64,000 nucleotides of DNA from Planctomycetes bacterium B3_Pla (GCA_005223045.1 NJBM01000013.1:1-64000), one strand, 5' to 3'. Counted from the stretch's first letter, positions 26,349 to 36,500 are shown. The notes: a model not told the origin generated them from the letters alone. Numbers and translations: made by a program.

Positions 26349-27710
26349 TCAAGCTTGTGGGGTTTGCGTGATTTGCTTTGTCAGGTTGTTGAGCAGTGCG
26401 CTTATTTTGGGATCGGTGTCTTTGGCCAGGTTTATCTTGTTGCAGCCGTGCATGACGGTCGTATGATCGCGTCCGCCCAAGTGGCCGCCTATCTCCTCCA
26501 GGCTGTGCTTAGTCAGGTTCCGGGCTAAGTACATGCAAATCTGCCGTGGCTCGGTGATGCTCTGGCTGCGCCTCTTGCTCTGCAAGTCCGCAAGGCGGAC
26601 GTCAAAATACTTCGTTACCACTTCGATAATATCGGTGATGCTGATATGTCTGGTTGTCGGCTCGATCTGGCCTTCCAGCGCCGTTTGGGCCAGTTCCAGG
26701 TCGATCGTCTGGCCTGTAGTGATCGCTACGGCGTAAATTGCCGTCAAGGCGCCTTCCAGCTCCCTGATGTTAGCGTGAACCTTGCGGGCGATATACCCGG
26801 CTATTTCATCGGAAATATCCAGCCCCCGAAGGTGGGCCTTCTTCTGTACGATTGCGACCCTCGTCTCGTAGCTCGGAGGGTCGATCCTGGTCACCAGCCC
26901 CCAGTTGAACCTGCTGATCAGACGCTCTTCGAGCGAAGGAATCTTGCCGGGCGGGCTGTCGGCGCTGAGGATAATCTGCTTGCCGTTGTTGTATAGAGCG
27001 TTAAACGTGTGGAAAAACTCCTCCTGACTGTGCTCACGTTCGCGCAGAAACTGAACATCGTCGATCACGATAGCATCAGCCGTGCGAAACTGGCTTTGAA
27101 AGCCGGACAGGTTTCCCTCTTCGATCGCCCTGATAAATCTGTTGACGAAGTCTTCGCAGCTCAGGAACTGGATGACCGCATTGTCAAATCTTCTCTGGGC
27201 CTCGAAACAGACCGCGTGCAGGAGATGGGTCTTGCCCAGCCCGGAACTGCCGTACAGAAAAAGCGGATTGTACGTGTTGCCGGGAGATTGACTTACGGCA
27301 ATACAGCTCGCGTTGGCAAGGCGGTTGCTCGGCCCGACTACAAAATTCTCGAAGGTGTAATCCGGATGGAGCTTGAGGGTCCCGGTCTTGCCCTCGCCTT
27401 GCAGAACGGGGTCGCTAAGCCCGGCCCGGGGACGTCTGGAGCTGCTATCGAGTTTCTCGTACGCCCCAACGCTGAAATCCACGGCAATTAGATGGCCTGT
27501 TATCTGTTGGGCCGCACGCGTAAAACCGGCCCGGCAATTGTCCTGCAGGAACTGAACCGTAGCTTCGTCGGGACAGCCTATTGCGAGCGAACCGCCATCC
27601 AAATGCAGAACAGTCAGCTTCTCGAACCACTTGCGCGTGTTCGCCGGGTCGAGTGCCTTTGCACGCTCAAGTATGTCTGCGAAAATATCTTCAACTTCGG
27701 GGGTCGCCAC
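26349..27710 (-). CDS. dnaA: Chromosomal replication initiator protein DnaA
   Basis: 453 residues if translation begins at the GTG at 27710, which has AAAGGA seven bases upstream and gives the usual family length. Domain I is at about 1-85, followed by a short linker. The AAA+ domain has YTFENFVVGPSNRLA, Walker A GSSGLGKTHLLHA, Walker B AIVIDDVQFL, and SRFNWGLVTRI. The domain IV DNA-binding signature is GGRDHTTVMHGCNKI. It opens replication origins by binding DnaA boxes. No dnaN, recF or gyrB adjoins, and no cluster of DnaA boxes was seen near it, so the origin is probably elsewhere. Confidence 0.96.
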   Translation of the reverse strand: MATPEVEDIFADILERAKALDPANTRKWFEKLTVLHLDGGSLAIGCPDEATVQFLQDNCRAGFTRAAQQITGHLIAVDFSVGAYEKLDSSSRRPRAGLSDPVLQGEGKTGTLKLHPDYTFENFVVGPSNRLANASCIAVSQSPGNTYNPLFLYGSSGLGKTHLLHAVCFEAQRRFDNAVIQFLSCEDFVNRFIRAIEEGNLSGFQSQFRTADAIVIDDVQFLREREHSQEEFFHTFNALYNNGKQIILSADSPPGKIPSLEERLISRFNWGLVTRIDPPSYETRVAIVQKKAHLRGLDISDEIAGYIARKVHANIRELEGALTAIYAVAITTGQTIDLELAQTALEGQIEPTTRHISITDIIEVVTKYFDVRLADLQSKRRSQSITEPRQICMYLARNLTKHSLEEIGGHLGGRDHTTVMHGCNKINLAKDTDPKISALLNNLTKQITQTPQA

Positions 27711-28070
27711 ACCACCGTCCTTTGTGATTCGATGTCCTACGCGAAAGGCAACTGCCCACCAGAACATCCGTGTCAGAGGATTTCCTTTTTGTCCCGCACC
27801 CATCAGGCACAAGCCTGCGCTTGATAAGCGGGATGACAGTGGAAATGTAGCCGGAATTGCAGGGCGTGTCAAAGAGATTTCTTTACCTTTCGGCAAAAGT
27901 GCTAAAAAATAATTCTCCGGAACCGGGACAAAACTCGATAAATTAAATCGCGGAGCAGGCTTGAAATTTCTACAAATCCCGATACTATCGGCACTGTATC
28001 AGACCCGTTGGAGCCGCAACGGCAGCTTCCGGCGGCGCTGGATCGGATTTCTTACGAAAGGCATACAATT
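27711..28070. other. Divergent intergenic region between dnaA and ftsY
   Basis: About 360 bp. The dnaA reading frame is open for another 62 codons upstream of the chosen GTG, but that stretch is poor in charged residues and lacks any domain I character. Apart from the ftsY promoter candidate, no DnaA box matching TTATNCACA was found and no RNA gene was seen. Confidence 0.45.
27961..27988 (+). promoter_or_regulatory. Candidate promoter for ftsY
   Basis: TTGAAA (27961-27966) and TACTAT (27983-27988) separated by 16 bp, about 82 bp upstream of the ftsY ATG. The match to -35/-10 consensus is 5/6 and 4/6. Confidence 0.35.
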
Positions 28071-28997
28071 ATGGGAGTCTTCACCAAGACGGCAGGATTT
28101 TTCAAAGAGCGATTAGGCAAAACCAGGACCAGGATCAGCACGTCACTTTCCTCGGTCCTGAGCCTGGGCAGAAATATCGATGAAGACTTGCTCAACGAGC
28201 TGGAAGAAACCCTGATAAGTGACGATATCGGCGTCGAGACCACCGACAAACTCGTATCGGAGCTGCGAGACGCGTATCGCGCCAGGCGTATCACAGCGAC
28301 AGACGATATTGTGCCGTTCCTCAAGGAGCACATCAAAAACTATTGGCCCGACCGCGACAGACAGTTGCACCTGGCCCGGACCGGCCCGACCGTCGTGCTC
28401 GTGGCAGGCGTCAACGGCACCGGCAAAACCACGAGCATCGCCAAGCTCGCCCAAATATTCAGTCAGAACGGTAAAAAGGTCATCGTCGCCGCGTGTGATA
28501 CGTTCCGCGCCGCCGCCGTCGAGCAGTTGAGCATCTGGGCCGAGCGCATCGGCGTGCAGATCGTCAAGCACCAGAGCGGCAGCGACCCCGCAGCAGTGGC
28601 CTTCGACGCCTGCGAGGCCGCTCTCGCAAGAGACACGGACATCCTGATTCTCGACACAGCCGGACGGCTGCATACAAAAAAGGACCTGATGCAGCAGTTG
28701 ACCAAGATCCGCGACGTGGTTGCTCGCAAAATCCCCGACGCCCCGAACGAAGTGCTGTTGGTCCTTGACGCCACGACGGGCCAAAACGCGATCTCCCAGG
28801 CAAAACTGTTCGCCGAGGCGATTAACGTCACCGGTATATTCCTGGCCAAACTCGACGGCACCGCACGCGGCGGAATCGTTATCGCCATCAAGGACCAGCT
28901 CGACATACCCGTCAAGTTCATCGGCTTAGGCGAAAAGCCCGAAGACATCGCAGAATTCGACCCCGACACTTTCGTAGAAGCATTGTTCAGTTGTTGA
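28071..28997 (+). CDS. ftsY: Signal recognition particle receptor FtsY
   Basis: 308 residues from the ATG at 28071 (AAAGG upstream). GTPase that docks the SRP-ribosome complex at the membrane for co-translational insertion. The NG domain is complete: N-domain helices (about 1-95), G1 GVNGTGKTTSIAKLA, the insertion box ACDTFRAAAVEQL, DTAGRLHTKKDLMQQL, ATTGQNAI, and TKLDGTARGG-like AKLDGTARGG. The acidic A domain is missing, as in many bacteria. The downstream DUF6807 gene begins seven bases after its stop. Confidence 0.96.
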   Translation: MGVFTKTAGFFKERLGKTRTRISTSLSSVLSLGRNIDEDLLNELEETLISDDIGVETTDKLVSELRDAYRARRITATDDIVPFLKEHIKNYWPDRDRQLHLARTGPTVVLVAGVNGTGKTTSIAKLAQIFSQNGKKVIVAACDTFRAAAVEQLSIWAERIGVQIVKHQSGSDPAAVAFDACEAALARDTDILILDTAGRLHTKKDLMQQLTKIRDVVARKIPDAPNEVLLVLDATTGQNAISQAKLFAEAINVTGIFLAKLDGTARGGIVIAIKDQLDIPVKFIGLGEKPEDIAEFDPDTFVEALFSC

Positions 28998-29004
28998 TAG
29001 GATC

Positions 29005-29991
29005 ATGAGGACACCAAACATTCCAATTGACCGAAACGGATTCGCGTATTTGCTGCTGTTACTACTCATAGCCGTGAGTCTTTCTGCGGCAGAGATGCCA
29101 TCCGGCCCGAAACAGGTTCCTCGGATGCAGGTGATACCGATGCCTTATCACCAGGCTTCGTTTCAACGCGACGGCGTAGAGCTTAGTCGATACCACTTCG
29201 GGCCGGGGTTGCATCGGCCTTTCTTGTTCCCGGTCGCCGGCCCTTCGGGGCGGTCTCTGACCCGGATGGGACACCCGCATGACCCGCAATCGCATAGCCA
29301 TCATAATTCGGTCTGGATTTCTCATCACGACATTGACGGCACCAATTTCTGGAGCGATAGCGGCAAAGGAAGAATTCGCCACAAACGCATCGTCAACTAC
29401 GAAGACGCCGACAAACAGGCGTACTTAGTCGCAGAGAACGAGTGGGTCAGAGATGACGGCAAAGTCCTGCTGCTCGAAACACGCCGGGTCACAGCACTCG
29501 GACTGCCGGACTCCGAATGGCTGTTGACCGTCGATATGCAATTCAAGGCAAAGGACCGGACCATTACGCTCGGCAAAACTCCCTTCGGCATGATTGGCGT
29601 GCGTATGGTAAAAACCATCGGCGTAAACGACGGCGGCGGCACGATTCGCAACTCCGAAGGAGCAGTCAACGAAAAAGAGGTTTTCTGGAAACGGGCCAAA
29701 TGGGTCGATTACTCCGGCGCTATCACAAATGACAAACTCGAAGGCATCACACTCTTCGACCATCCGGACAACCCGAACTTTCCCAGCCATTTTCACGTCC
29801 GCAATGACGGCTGGATGGGAGCGTCACTGACATTCGACGGTCCCAGGGAAATTCAGCCCGACAAACCTCTGCGCCTTCGCTACGGGCTTTATATTCACAG
29901 CGATATGAAAACCGCCGAGACCATCGAAGCACGGTGGAAGCAGTTCGCAGAAATCAGGCCTGCGGGTGCGAAAGATCGCAAACCCGATTGA
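29005..29991 (+). CDS. Secreted DUF6807 (PmoA-like) family protein
   Basis: 328 residues with a signal peptide (about 1-29: a leucine-rich core ending SLSAAE). The body is rich in His/Asp/Trp (GHPHDPQSHSHHNSVWISHHDIDG near 88-110) and ends RLRYGLYIHSDM. This matches the DUF6807 family, which databases misleadingly call methane oxygenase PmoA; members are abundant in Planctomycetota and Bacteroidota polysaccharide loci, and their activity is unknown to me. The His cluster suggests a metal site. It lies seven bases after ftsY, so is probably co-transcribed with it, which has no obvious functional reason. Confidence 0.8.
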   Translation: MRTPNIPIDRNGFAYLLLLLLIAVSLSAAEMPSGPKQVPRMQVIPMPYHQASFQRDGVELSRYHFGPGLHRPFLFPVAGPSGRSLTRMGHPHDPQSHSHHNSVWISHHDIDGTNFWSDSGKGRIRHKRIVNYEDADKQAYLVAENEWVRDDGKVLLLETRRVTALGLPDSEWLLTVDMQFKAKDRTITLGKTPFGMIGVRMVKTIGVNDGGGTIRNSEGAVNEKEVFWKRAKWVDYSGAITNDKLEGITLFDHPDNPNFPSHFHVRNDGWMGASLTFDGPREIQPDKPLRLRYGLYIHSDMKTAETIEARWKQFAEIRPAGAKDRKPD

Positions 29992-30012
29992 TTTCTGAAT
30001 CCCGAAGAAGCA

Positions 30013-31224
30013 TCAAACCCTCGGACAACCACCCAGGTACCCGGTCCTGGGCAATTCGCCCACCAAAGGCATCGCGTATTCGATGAATGCGTCGGTCACG
30101 CCGTTGCCTTCGGCGTTGATGAACTCGTCCGGCATGGACTTTGTATGCTCCGCCACGTTCTTCAACTCCGTGCGGAACAGATCCACGGCATAGTCTTTGC
30201 CGTTGCCTGTTCGTCTTATCGCCACCGAGCCGTTGTCCTCTTGCATCGCGTACTGGACCGCATGTCGTCCGCACCAGCGGGCCTCTTCAACATCAACGGA
30301 GGACTGCAACCCCGCGTAGCTTCGTTGCAAATAGCCGAAAGTGTCGGCCCGGACGCGACCCACCTTGAGCTCGCTCTTGACTTGGCCTGCCAGGAAGTCC
30401 GCCAAAGCGCCGGTTCCGGACAATTGTATGTTGCCGTGCGCATCAACCTCCGCCTGCTCGGCCAGTTTCTTGGCCCAGGTCACGCCGTCGGCGTCGCAGA
30501 TTCCCTCACTGACGGCGATAACACATCGGCCCAGTTTCGTGCAGACTCCGTCAACATCGCTGATGAACTTCTCCATCGAAACAGGTCTTTCGGGAACGTA
30601 TATCAGATGCGGGCCGTCGTCGTCTCTTTGCTTGCCTAATGCGGCAGCGGCGGTCAAAAAGCCGGCGTGCCTGCCCATAATCACGTCGATTTTGATGCCG
30701 GGCAGAGCACGGTTGTCCAGATCGTCACCCATTAAGGCGCAGGCCTCGAACTTCGCCGCGGTGCCGAAGCCCGGGCAATGGTCGGTCACAAGCAAGTCGT
30801 TATCGACCGTCTTTGGAATGTGAAAGGACCGAATATCGAAGTTTGCCTCGTCGGCCATTGTATTGAGGATGTGGGCGGTGTTGGCCGAGTCGTTGCCGCC
30901 AATGTAGAAAAAGTACCGTATGTTGCGTTTCTTGAAGACATCGAGGATCCTGGCACAATATTCCTTGTCGGGCTTGTCCCTGCTGGTTCCGATAGCCGAG
31001 GAGGGCGAAGCCGCCACGACTTCCAGCTCGTCGGCCGAGAGCTTGCCCAGATCGATAAAATCATCCTTCACCATCCCCGCCACGGCATGGATCGCGCCAT
31101 AGATATTCTCGATTTCCGGATGTTTCTTCGCTTCTTCGATAACGCCGACCAGAGACGCATTTATCACACCCGTCGGCCCGCCGGACTGCCCGACTACCGC
31201 ATTTGCTTTCGGTGCATCTGCCAT
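30013..31224 (-). CDS. Pyrophosphate-dependent 6-phosphofructokinase
   Basis: 403 residues from the ATG at 31224. It interconverts fructose 6-phosphate and fructose 1,6-bisphosphate. The nucleotide-loop motif is GGNDSANTA, where ATP enzymes have GGDGS. The substrate motif IPKTVDNDL carries the Lys typical of PPi-dependent enzymes, and MGRHAGFLTAAAAL binds the sugar phosphate. Length and the GQSGGPTGVINAS N-terminus agree with the PPi-PFK/PFP class. The use of PPi would make the step reversible. It stands alone and is divergent from a lipoprotein gene. Confidence 0.9.
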   Translation of the reverse strand: MADAPKANAVVGQSGGPTGVINASLVGVIEEAKKHPEIENIYGAIHAVAGMVKDDFIDLGKLSADELEVVAASPSSAIGTSRDKPDKEYCARILDVFKKRNIRYFFYIGGNDSANTAHILNTMADEANFDIRSFHIPKTVDNDLLVTDHCPGFGTAAKFEACALMGDDLDNRALPGIKIDVIMGRHAGFLTAAAALGKQRDDDGPHLIYVPERPVSMEKFISDVDGVCTKLGRCVIAVSEGICDADGVTWAKKLAEQAEVDAHGNIQLSGTGALADFLAGQVKSELKVGRVRADTFGYLQRSYAGLQSSVDVEEARWCGRHAVQYAMQEDNGSVAIRRTGNGKDYAVDLFRTELKNVAEHTKSMPDEFINAEGNGVTDAFIEYAMPLVGELPRTGYLGGCPRV

Positions 31225-31311
31225 TTTCGTCAATTCTCCATCAAAACCGTTACGTTGATTTTCTCGGAAACGAGATTATACACAGCCGGCCCTAAGACAC
31301 AAGCATAATCA

Positions 31312-31371
31312 AAAATTGGCTTTGTTTTTCAAATGTAACCATGAGCACAAAGGCACAGAGGCACAAAGTGA
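31312..31371 (-). repeat. Copy of the ATTGGCTTTG / GGCACAGAGGCAC repeat
   Basis: Contains ATTGGCTTTG, the reverse complement of the CAAAGCCAAT core repeated at 341-1100, followed by ATGAGCACAAAGGCACAGAGGCACAAAG. The reverse complement of that tail resembles CTCCGTGCCTCTGTGGCTATGAG at 850-873. So the same mosaic of oligomers recurs here in opposite orientation, in the divergent promoter region of the phosphofructokinase and lipoprotein genes. Confidence 0.7.
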
Positions 31372-31551
31372 TCCTTCCACGTTCACTTACCAACCAATCT
31401 AATTTGGATTTTGCGCTTTATATGCAATACTTTATTCGGAGGAATCGGCTTATTCCGATAATCGAATTGCAACCCGTCGAAACGGTTTTATCGAAGGTGT
31501 GGAAAAGCCGGCCGGAATGGCACTTGCCGTTTTGTGAAAGGGAGATGAGAA

Positions 31552-32025
31552 ATGAAACAACTCATGTCTTCAATCGTTATTTCCATCATGGCTGTGTTCT
31601 TGGTAGGATGTGCCAAACCATGTTTCTATCAAGCCGGCAAAAGTATCGAACAATGTGAACATGACTTATTGGAATGCAGCGGATCGCCCCGCCTGACACG
31701 TTTTTGCATGCAGGCCAGAGGATACCGGTATCTGGACGCAAACGAGTTGCCTCGGGATAGAAAGCGAACGAAGGTAGTAGTGCCATTCGGAGAATACTGG
31801 ATTGTGGATGGTCTTGATATTGCCACTGAAGATCGTGAACTTGCGGCCGAACAAGAACCTCAAAAAAGCAACCCAGACAGTCCGGTAAACAGACGCATCA
31901 GATATCGAGTCAAGAGAGACTCGTCAGGCAAGCGTATGACAGACGCATACGGCAACTTTGTATTGGTTCCGGTTCAGGAGGACGAACGAAGAATAGCTCA
32001 TTCAGGACGACTCGGCGACAAATAG
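31552..32025 (+). CDS. Small cysteine-rich lipoprotein of unknown function
   Basis: 157 residues. A short signal sequence ends in the lipobox FLVGC (Cys about 20), so the mature protein should be lipid-anchored. Five further cysteines (in AKPC, EQCEHDLLEC, RFCMQ) follow within 35 residues. The segment ARGYRYLDANELP is reminiscent of small envelope lipoproteins. The C-terminal half is highly charged (RRIRYRVKRDSSGKRMTD). The ATG is preceded by GGGAGATGAG. Function unknown. Confidence 0.75.
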   Translation: MKQLMSSIVISIMAVFLVGCAKPCFYQAGKSIEQCEHDLLECSGSPRLTRFCMQARGYRYLDANELPRDRKRTKVVVPFGEYWIVDGLDIATEDRELAAEQEPQKSNPDSPVNRRIRYRVKRDSSGKRMTDAYGNFVLVPVQEDERRIAHSGRLGDK

Positions 32026-32155
32026 TTCAGGCCGCATCTTGACACTCCACAAAATTCCCTCTGGTGCACTCTTTCTATCACTAATCTCAAGCAGGAACCA
32101 AGGCAGAGTCTTATGTTGAGTTGAGTAATTAGGGAAAGGGGGGCTGAAAGAAAAC

Positions 32156-32216
32156 ATGAGATTGCTTTGCCGCGCAGTCTATCCTGAGTATAGCCGAAGG
32201 ACTCCTCGCAATAACA
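32156..32216. repeat. Degenerate intergenic palindromic repeat
   Basis: Begins ATGAGATTGCTTTGC and ends CTCCTCGCAATAACA, matching the ends of the element at 4-94. Its centre, TATCCTGAGTATAGCCGAAGGA, resembles the CCTGAGCGTAGTCGAAGGG element found at 40398-40429 and 40874-40898. It looks like one repeat inserted in another. Confidence 0.65.
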
Positions 32217-32265
32217 TAAGCTATAGATTAGACTTAGGAATTGATCTGAGATTAGCTGCAGCGAA

Positions 32266-33156
32266 TCATTGAAGAGTGAAGATCGTAATTTCGGGCCTTA
32301 CACCAAGGCGCGCTCTCCCGACACGGCCAAGTCCACGGTTTACGTATAGCTTCTTATCTTTAACCTCATACATACCTGCGTGAAAACGCCTGCAGTTGTT
32401 TGTCCACGGTGGACTGGGGGATAACCTCGTTTTTCGCCCATGCGTGTGTCCACTCACCACGGCATTAGCTGCAAAATCACCCAAATGCTCGATGCCGCGG
32501 GGATTATGTATCAGTGCGATCGTTACTTGATTGGCAGGCACGTCAGCGAAAGCCTTCTGCGGCAAAAAGTCGCCGACTCTCAAATCACCTAATCCCACAA
32601 ACCAGAGCGGATGGCCATCGACGTCCAAAACAGTCGATTCATTCCGCAAAACGGTGATGCCGTTGGTCTCCATGCCGTGTATTAGCCCATTCAGCAGGTG
32701 TTCCCGCCTGCCTGTCGGCAGACTGCTTATGCCATAATCGTGATTGCCAAGGCAGGCGTACGTGCCGAATCGGCTTTCAATGTTGCTAAGCAGAGCGGCG
32801 ACTTTCTCTCTGTACTTGCCTCGAAGATCGTAGGTGATATAATCTCCCGTCATCACTACAACATCGACATCGAGCATATTAATCCGCTCAATGCAACGAA
32901 TAAGGTACCCGCTGCTCACAGTTCTGCTATGGTGAAGGTCACTTATATGCGCGATGCGTTTTCCGTGTAATCGGTGATCAGGACTTTGCAGGTGCAGATC
33001 GACTTCAACTACTTCAATCCATTCCGGCCCGGTTCCATGAGCATCTACCGCCCAACTGGTACAGAAACCGAGTGAACCCAGAGTTACGCCTTTCAGATAG
33101 TGCTCCCGCTTAATCGATGCCTCACTATCCAATGATGGTTTAATATCTTTGTGCAT
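32266..33156 (-). CDS. Calcineurin-like metallophosphoesterase
   Basis: 296 residues from the ATG at 33156. All di-metal motifs are present: HISDLHHS (DxH), MTGDYITYDL (GD), CLGNHDYGIS (GNHD), IALIHNP and SGHTHGRKTRL (GHxH). The segment around residues 20-40 (LKGVTLGSLGFCTSWAVDAHG) looks like a twin-arginine-less signal or membrane anchor, so it may act in the envelope, as do the YkuE/YaeI-type phosphodiesterases it resembles. The substrate cannot be told. No operon partner is apparent. Confidence 0.88.
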   Translation of the reverse strand: MHKDIKPSLDSEASIKREHYLKGVTLGSLGFCTSWAVDAHGTGPEWIEVVEVDLHLQSPDHRLHGKRIAHISDLHHSRTVSSGYLIRCIERINMLDVDVVVMTGDYITYDLRGKYREKVAALLSNIESRFGTYACLGNHDYGISSLPTGRREHLLNGLIHGMETNGITVLRNESTVLDVDGHPLWFVGLGDLRVGDFLPQKAFADVPANQVTIALIHNPRGIEHLGDFAANAVVSGHTHGRKTRLSPSPPWTNNCRRFHAGMYEVKDKKLYVNRGLGRVGRARLGVRPEITIFTLQ

Positions 33157-33567
33157 AATGTACAATATTGTCAGCCGGAATTTAGCGTTAAATATACGAC
33201 AAAAACAGCCGAAAGGTTCAGAGAAAGTTTGGTCGAAAACTCAAATATCATAAATAAAGACGTCCGATATTTTTCGAGTTCCCAATGCGCATAGCTTCTA
33301 ATATGTATACCGTCCTGATTATAGAATATAAAGTAATCCCTATTTTTGCAAACGGATAAATACGAAGGAAAACTTTTCTCCAAAACGCTTGATGTTGAAT
33401 ACTCAAGTCTTCCACCAAAAGGAATAATAGAAATAAGACTTAGCACGTAGGATGCGATATTTCGCACCATTTACATGTTCCCACATAATCGGTGCGATTT
33501 CATCACACCCTACCTGCTTTGTCACGGCATTCAATATTCTGTCCAATCCCGGACACCTTCATCTTTT
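33157..33567. other. AT-rich gap between metallophosphoesterase and addA
   Basis: About 410 bp, clearly more A/T-rich than its neighbours. A 99-codon ORF (33171-33470, minus) starts ATGGTGCG and codes for a protein rich in Ser, Phe, Tyr and Leu with no recognisable family. It could be a small foreign gene or chance. The rest holds nothing I can identify. Confidence 0.3.
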
Positions 33568-36500
33568 TCACACCTCGATAGAAACACGCGGAGTCAGGAA
33601 ATACAGCCATCTCGCAACTGATTTAGCTCCCAGGATGGCACAAGCCGCCCTGCCGTAAAGCTCCAACTGCCGGCGATAAAGCTCGGCGCGCTCTTCGGCT
33701 TGCCCCGCCGTTATCTTATCGGTTTTGAAGTCGATTACAACCAGACCTTCAGGCGTGCGAACTAACATATCAATTATACCCTGAACGACGACTGTTTCGT
33801 CGCTTGTCGCTTGTCGCTCGTCGCTCGTGCCGGCAGATTCGCCAGCAGGTAGAGCGAAAGTGAAGGGCCATTCGCGCTGGATGGAATTCGAGCTGTCAAG
33901 GACTAATCCACCTAACTCACTGTCGAAGAAGGCGAGTATCGATTCGGCGTCGATGTGCTCGGCGACGGCAGCGGCCATCGCACCATCGCCCAGGAGCTTT
34001 TCTTTTGCCTTTTCAATGACATCTGCGGTCACAGGCCCTGTCAGATCAAGCTCGGAGATCACGAGGTGTGTAGCCGTTCCGATCAGTCGGCCGTCAACAG
34101 GCTCGCCCGGACCCGGCTCGGCTATCAGTACAGCACCCGGTCGGCGATTCAATGCCCCGGAATAGTCAAACTTCACGTACTCGTCGCTGTTGTGGGTCAT
34201 TTGCGTTACGGAGCTTTTCGCGGGCAAAAACGGCGCATCGCCAAAGCGGTACCGCCAGTTCAATGACCTCTTCAACTGCTCCAGCAGTTTCGACTCTGCC
34301 TCTCCGGAACCTCTCTTTCTCGAACTCGCAGAGGGCCGGGCTGGTTTACCGGCCTTGAGCTTGACGACAAAATCGGAAAGTTGCTTCAAATCCGTCTGGC
34401 TATGGAGTTTGAAGCTAAATAAATCATCGCCGGCAGCGCGGCTCGCCAGGCCCGTTTCCAACGCCTCATGCAGAACTTTTCGGTCGGACAGCCCGTAGAG
34501 GATCCAGTCCAGCGGGCTCCGGCACGCGCGAAGCTGCCAGTCGGGGATCGGGCCGCCATTGAAGAAGAAGCCGTTCGAGACAATCTCCCGGCATTTTGTT
34601 TGTTTGGCCGAAGCGGCTAAAATAAATCTGTCTTTTGCCCGGGTCGTTGCGACGTAAAGGATGCGCATTTCTTCGGCCAGGCCCGCGGACTCCTTTTGCT
34701 CTCCAATAACCTGGTGTGCGAGCGAGCTTAGTTTGGTGTTTGATTTGCGGTCGATAATATTCAGCCCAAGTGTGTCATCCGCATCGGCAAGGCAGTCCGC
34801 CTGAACGTCCCTCTTGTTGAAGCCGCTCTCCAGCTCCGCGAGGAACACCACCGGGAATTCAAGTCCTTTGCTCTTGTGAACGCTCAAGATGCGAACGGCA
34901 TTACCCGACGACGCCTGCGGCTCGGCGGGCGCCCAGTCCTGTCCCGCCTCCTGAAGTTTCTCGATGAATTCGACAAAGCGTGTCAATGAAGCTACGCCGG
35001 CACTGCTGGCGAAACCCTCGAACTGGATGGCCCGGTCGTGGAGTTTGAGCAGGTTGGCCCGGCGCGCCTGGCCGCTCGGCAGGGCCGAGACAAACGACAA
35101 ATAGTCAGTCCGGCGGTAAATCTGCCAGATCAAATCGGCCAGATTGCCCCGCCGGGCGGTTGTTCGCCATTGCTCGATCTGAGCGAGCACCTCGCCGAGC
35201 CTGCCGGCAAGCTCGGCGCCGGCACCGGTCCCGGAGTATGCAAGCACGGAATTGTAGAACCCTATATGATCTCCGCCGGCCTTGCTGTGCATCCTTATCT
35301 TTGCCAGCTCGGTGTCACTTATGTTGAAAAACGGACTTCTCAGCACGGCGGCCAATTCGATGTCGCGCTGAGGATTGTCCAAAACTTTCAACAGGCACAA
35401 CATGTCACTGATTTCGGTGGCCTCGAAATACCCAGCCGTGGCCTGGCAACTAACCGGCACGCCGGCCAGCCGGAATACTTCCACGTAATCGTTGGCCTTT
35501 TTCGCCAAGGAACGCATCAACACCACAATGTCACGGTATTGCACGTCCCGGAGAGCGTCCTGCTGCTTGTCGTAGATTTGAAACTCTGCTTCTCCCGTAT
35601 CGGCTCCAACCATTTGCCTGATGCGCCGGGCGATCATCGCCGCCTGCCGCCTGCGGGCAGTGACAAGAGTTGTTTCGTATTGCGTATCGCGTATGTCGTC
35701 CTGCGTGTCTTCGGCATCTGTCTTTTGTTCGTCGAGTATATGGAATTCAACGATGCTCTCTTTGCCATCGGGCGCCCGATTAAATTCATCTGTCAGTCCC
35801 GGCCTCAACTGCGCCGACTCATCGTAATCGATCCTCGTGAAGGAGGCCGTCATTATGCGAGAGAATATCGCGTTGACAAAATCGAGTATCCCTTCAACCG
35901 ACCGGAAATTCACATTAAGGTCAACGCGCAGGCCGCCTGAGACATCTTTCGAATCGAGCGAAGCCAGTTCCAACTGATCGAGAAAAATGTCCGGCTGCGC
36001 TCCTCGAAAAGCGTAGATGCTTTGCTTGCCGTCGCCCACCCCAAGGACGTTGCCGCCCGGGCCAAGCATTCTGAGTATTCGCTGCTGGACCGAATTGATG
36101 TCCTGGTATTCATCGACAAAAATATGCCTGTACCTTTCTCGAAGCGCAAGGGCCGTCTGCGAAGGCAAAGGTTCATGCTCCGAGGAATTCTCGTCCGTCA
36201 GAAGTCTCAATGCATAATGCTCGAGATCGGCAAAATCCAGGCAGTTGACCGCCCGCTTGGCCTGACTGTACAACCGGTCAAACTTCCCGACAAGCTCCAC
36301 AAGCACCTGCGTCTGCAAACCGACCGCATCTCCGAGCCTGTCAAGATAGTCGGGGTTCAGCGTCGCTAATTGAGAAAGCCCCGCAACTGAATCTACAGCC
36401 CTCTTAGCTGTACTCTGAACGAGTGCCGCAACAAGTTCAGGCAGACCTTTGGGCTTGTTGGTCCTGGGCTTTTGGAAATCTCGAATCGTTCGGGCGCACT

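Noticed and set aside
27711..27896. N-terminal extension of DnaA
   Set aside because: The extra residues do not resemble domain I, and the GTG at 27710 with AAAGGA gives the expected length.
29005..29991. Methane monooxygenase subunit PmoA
   Set aside because: The database label is misleading: this is a secreted soluble protein without the membrane helices of true PmoA, and no pmoB or pmoC is nearby.
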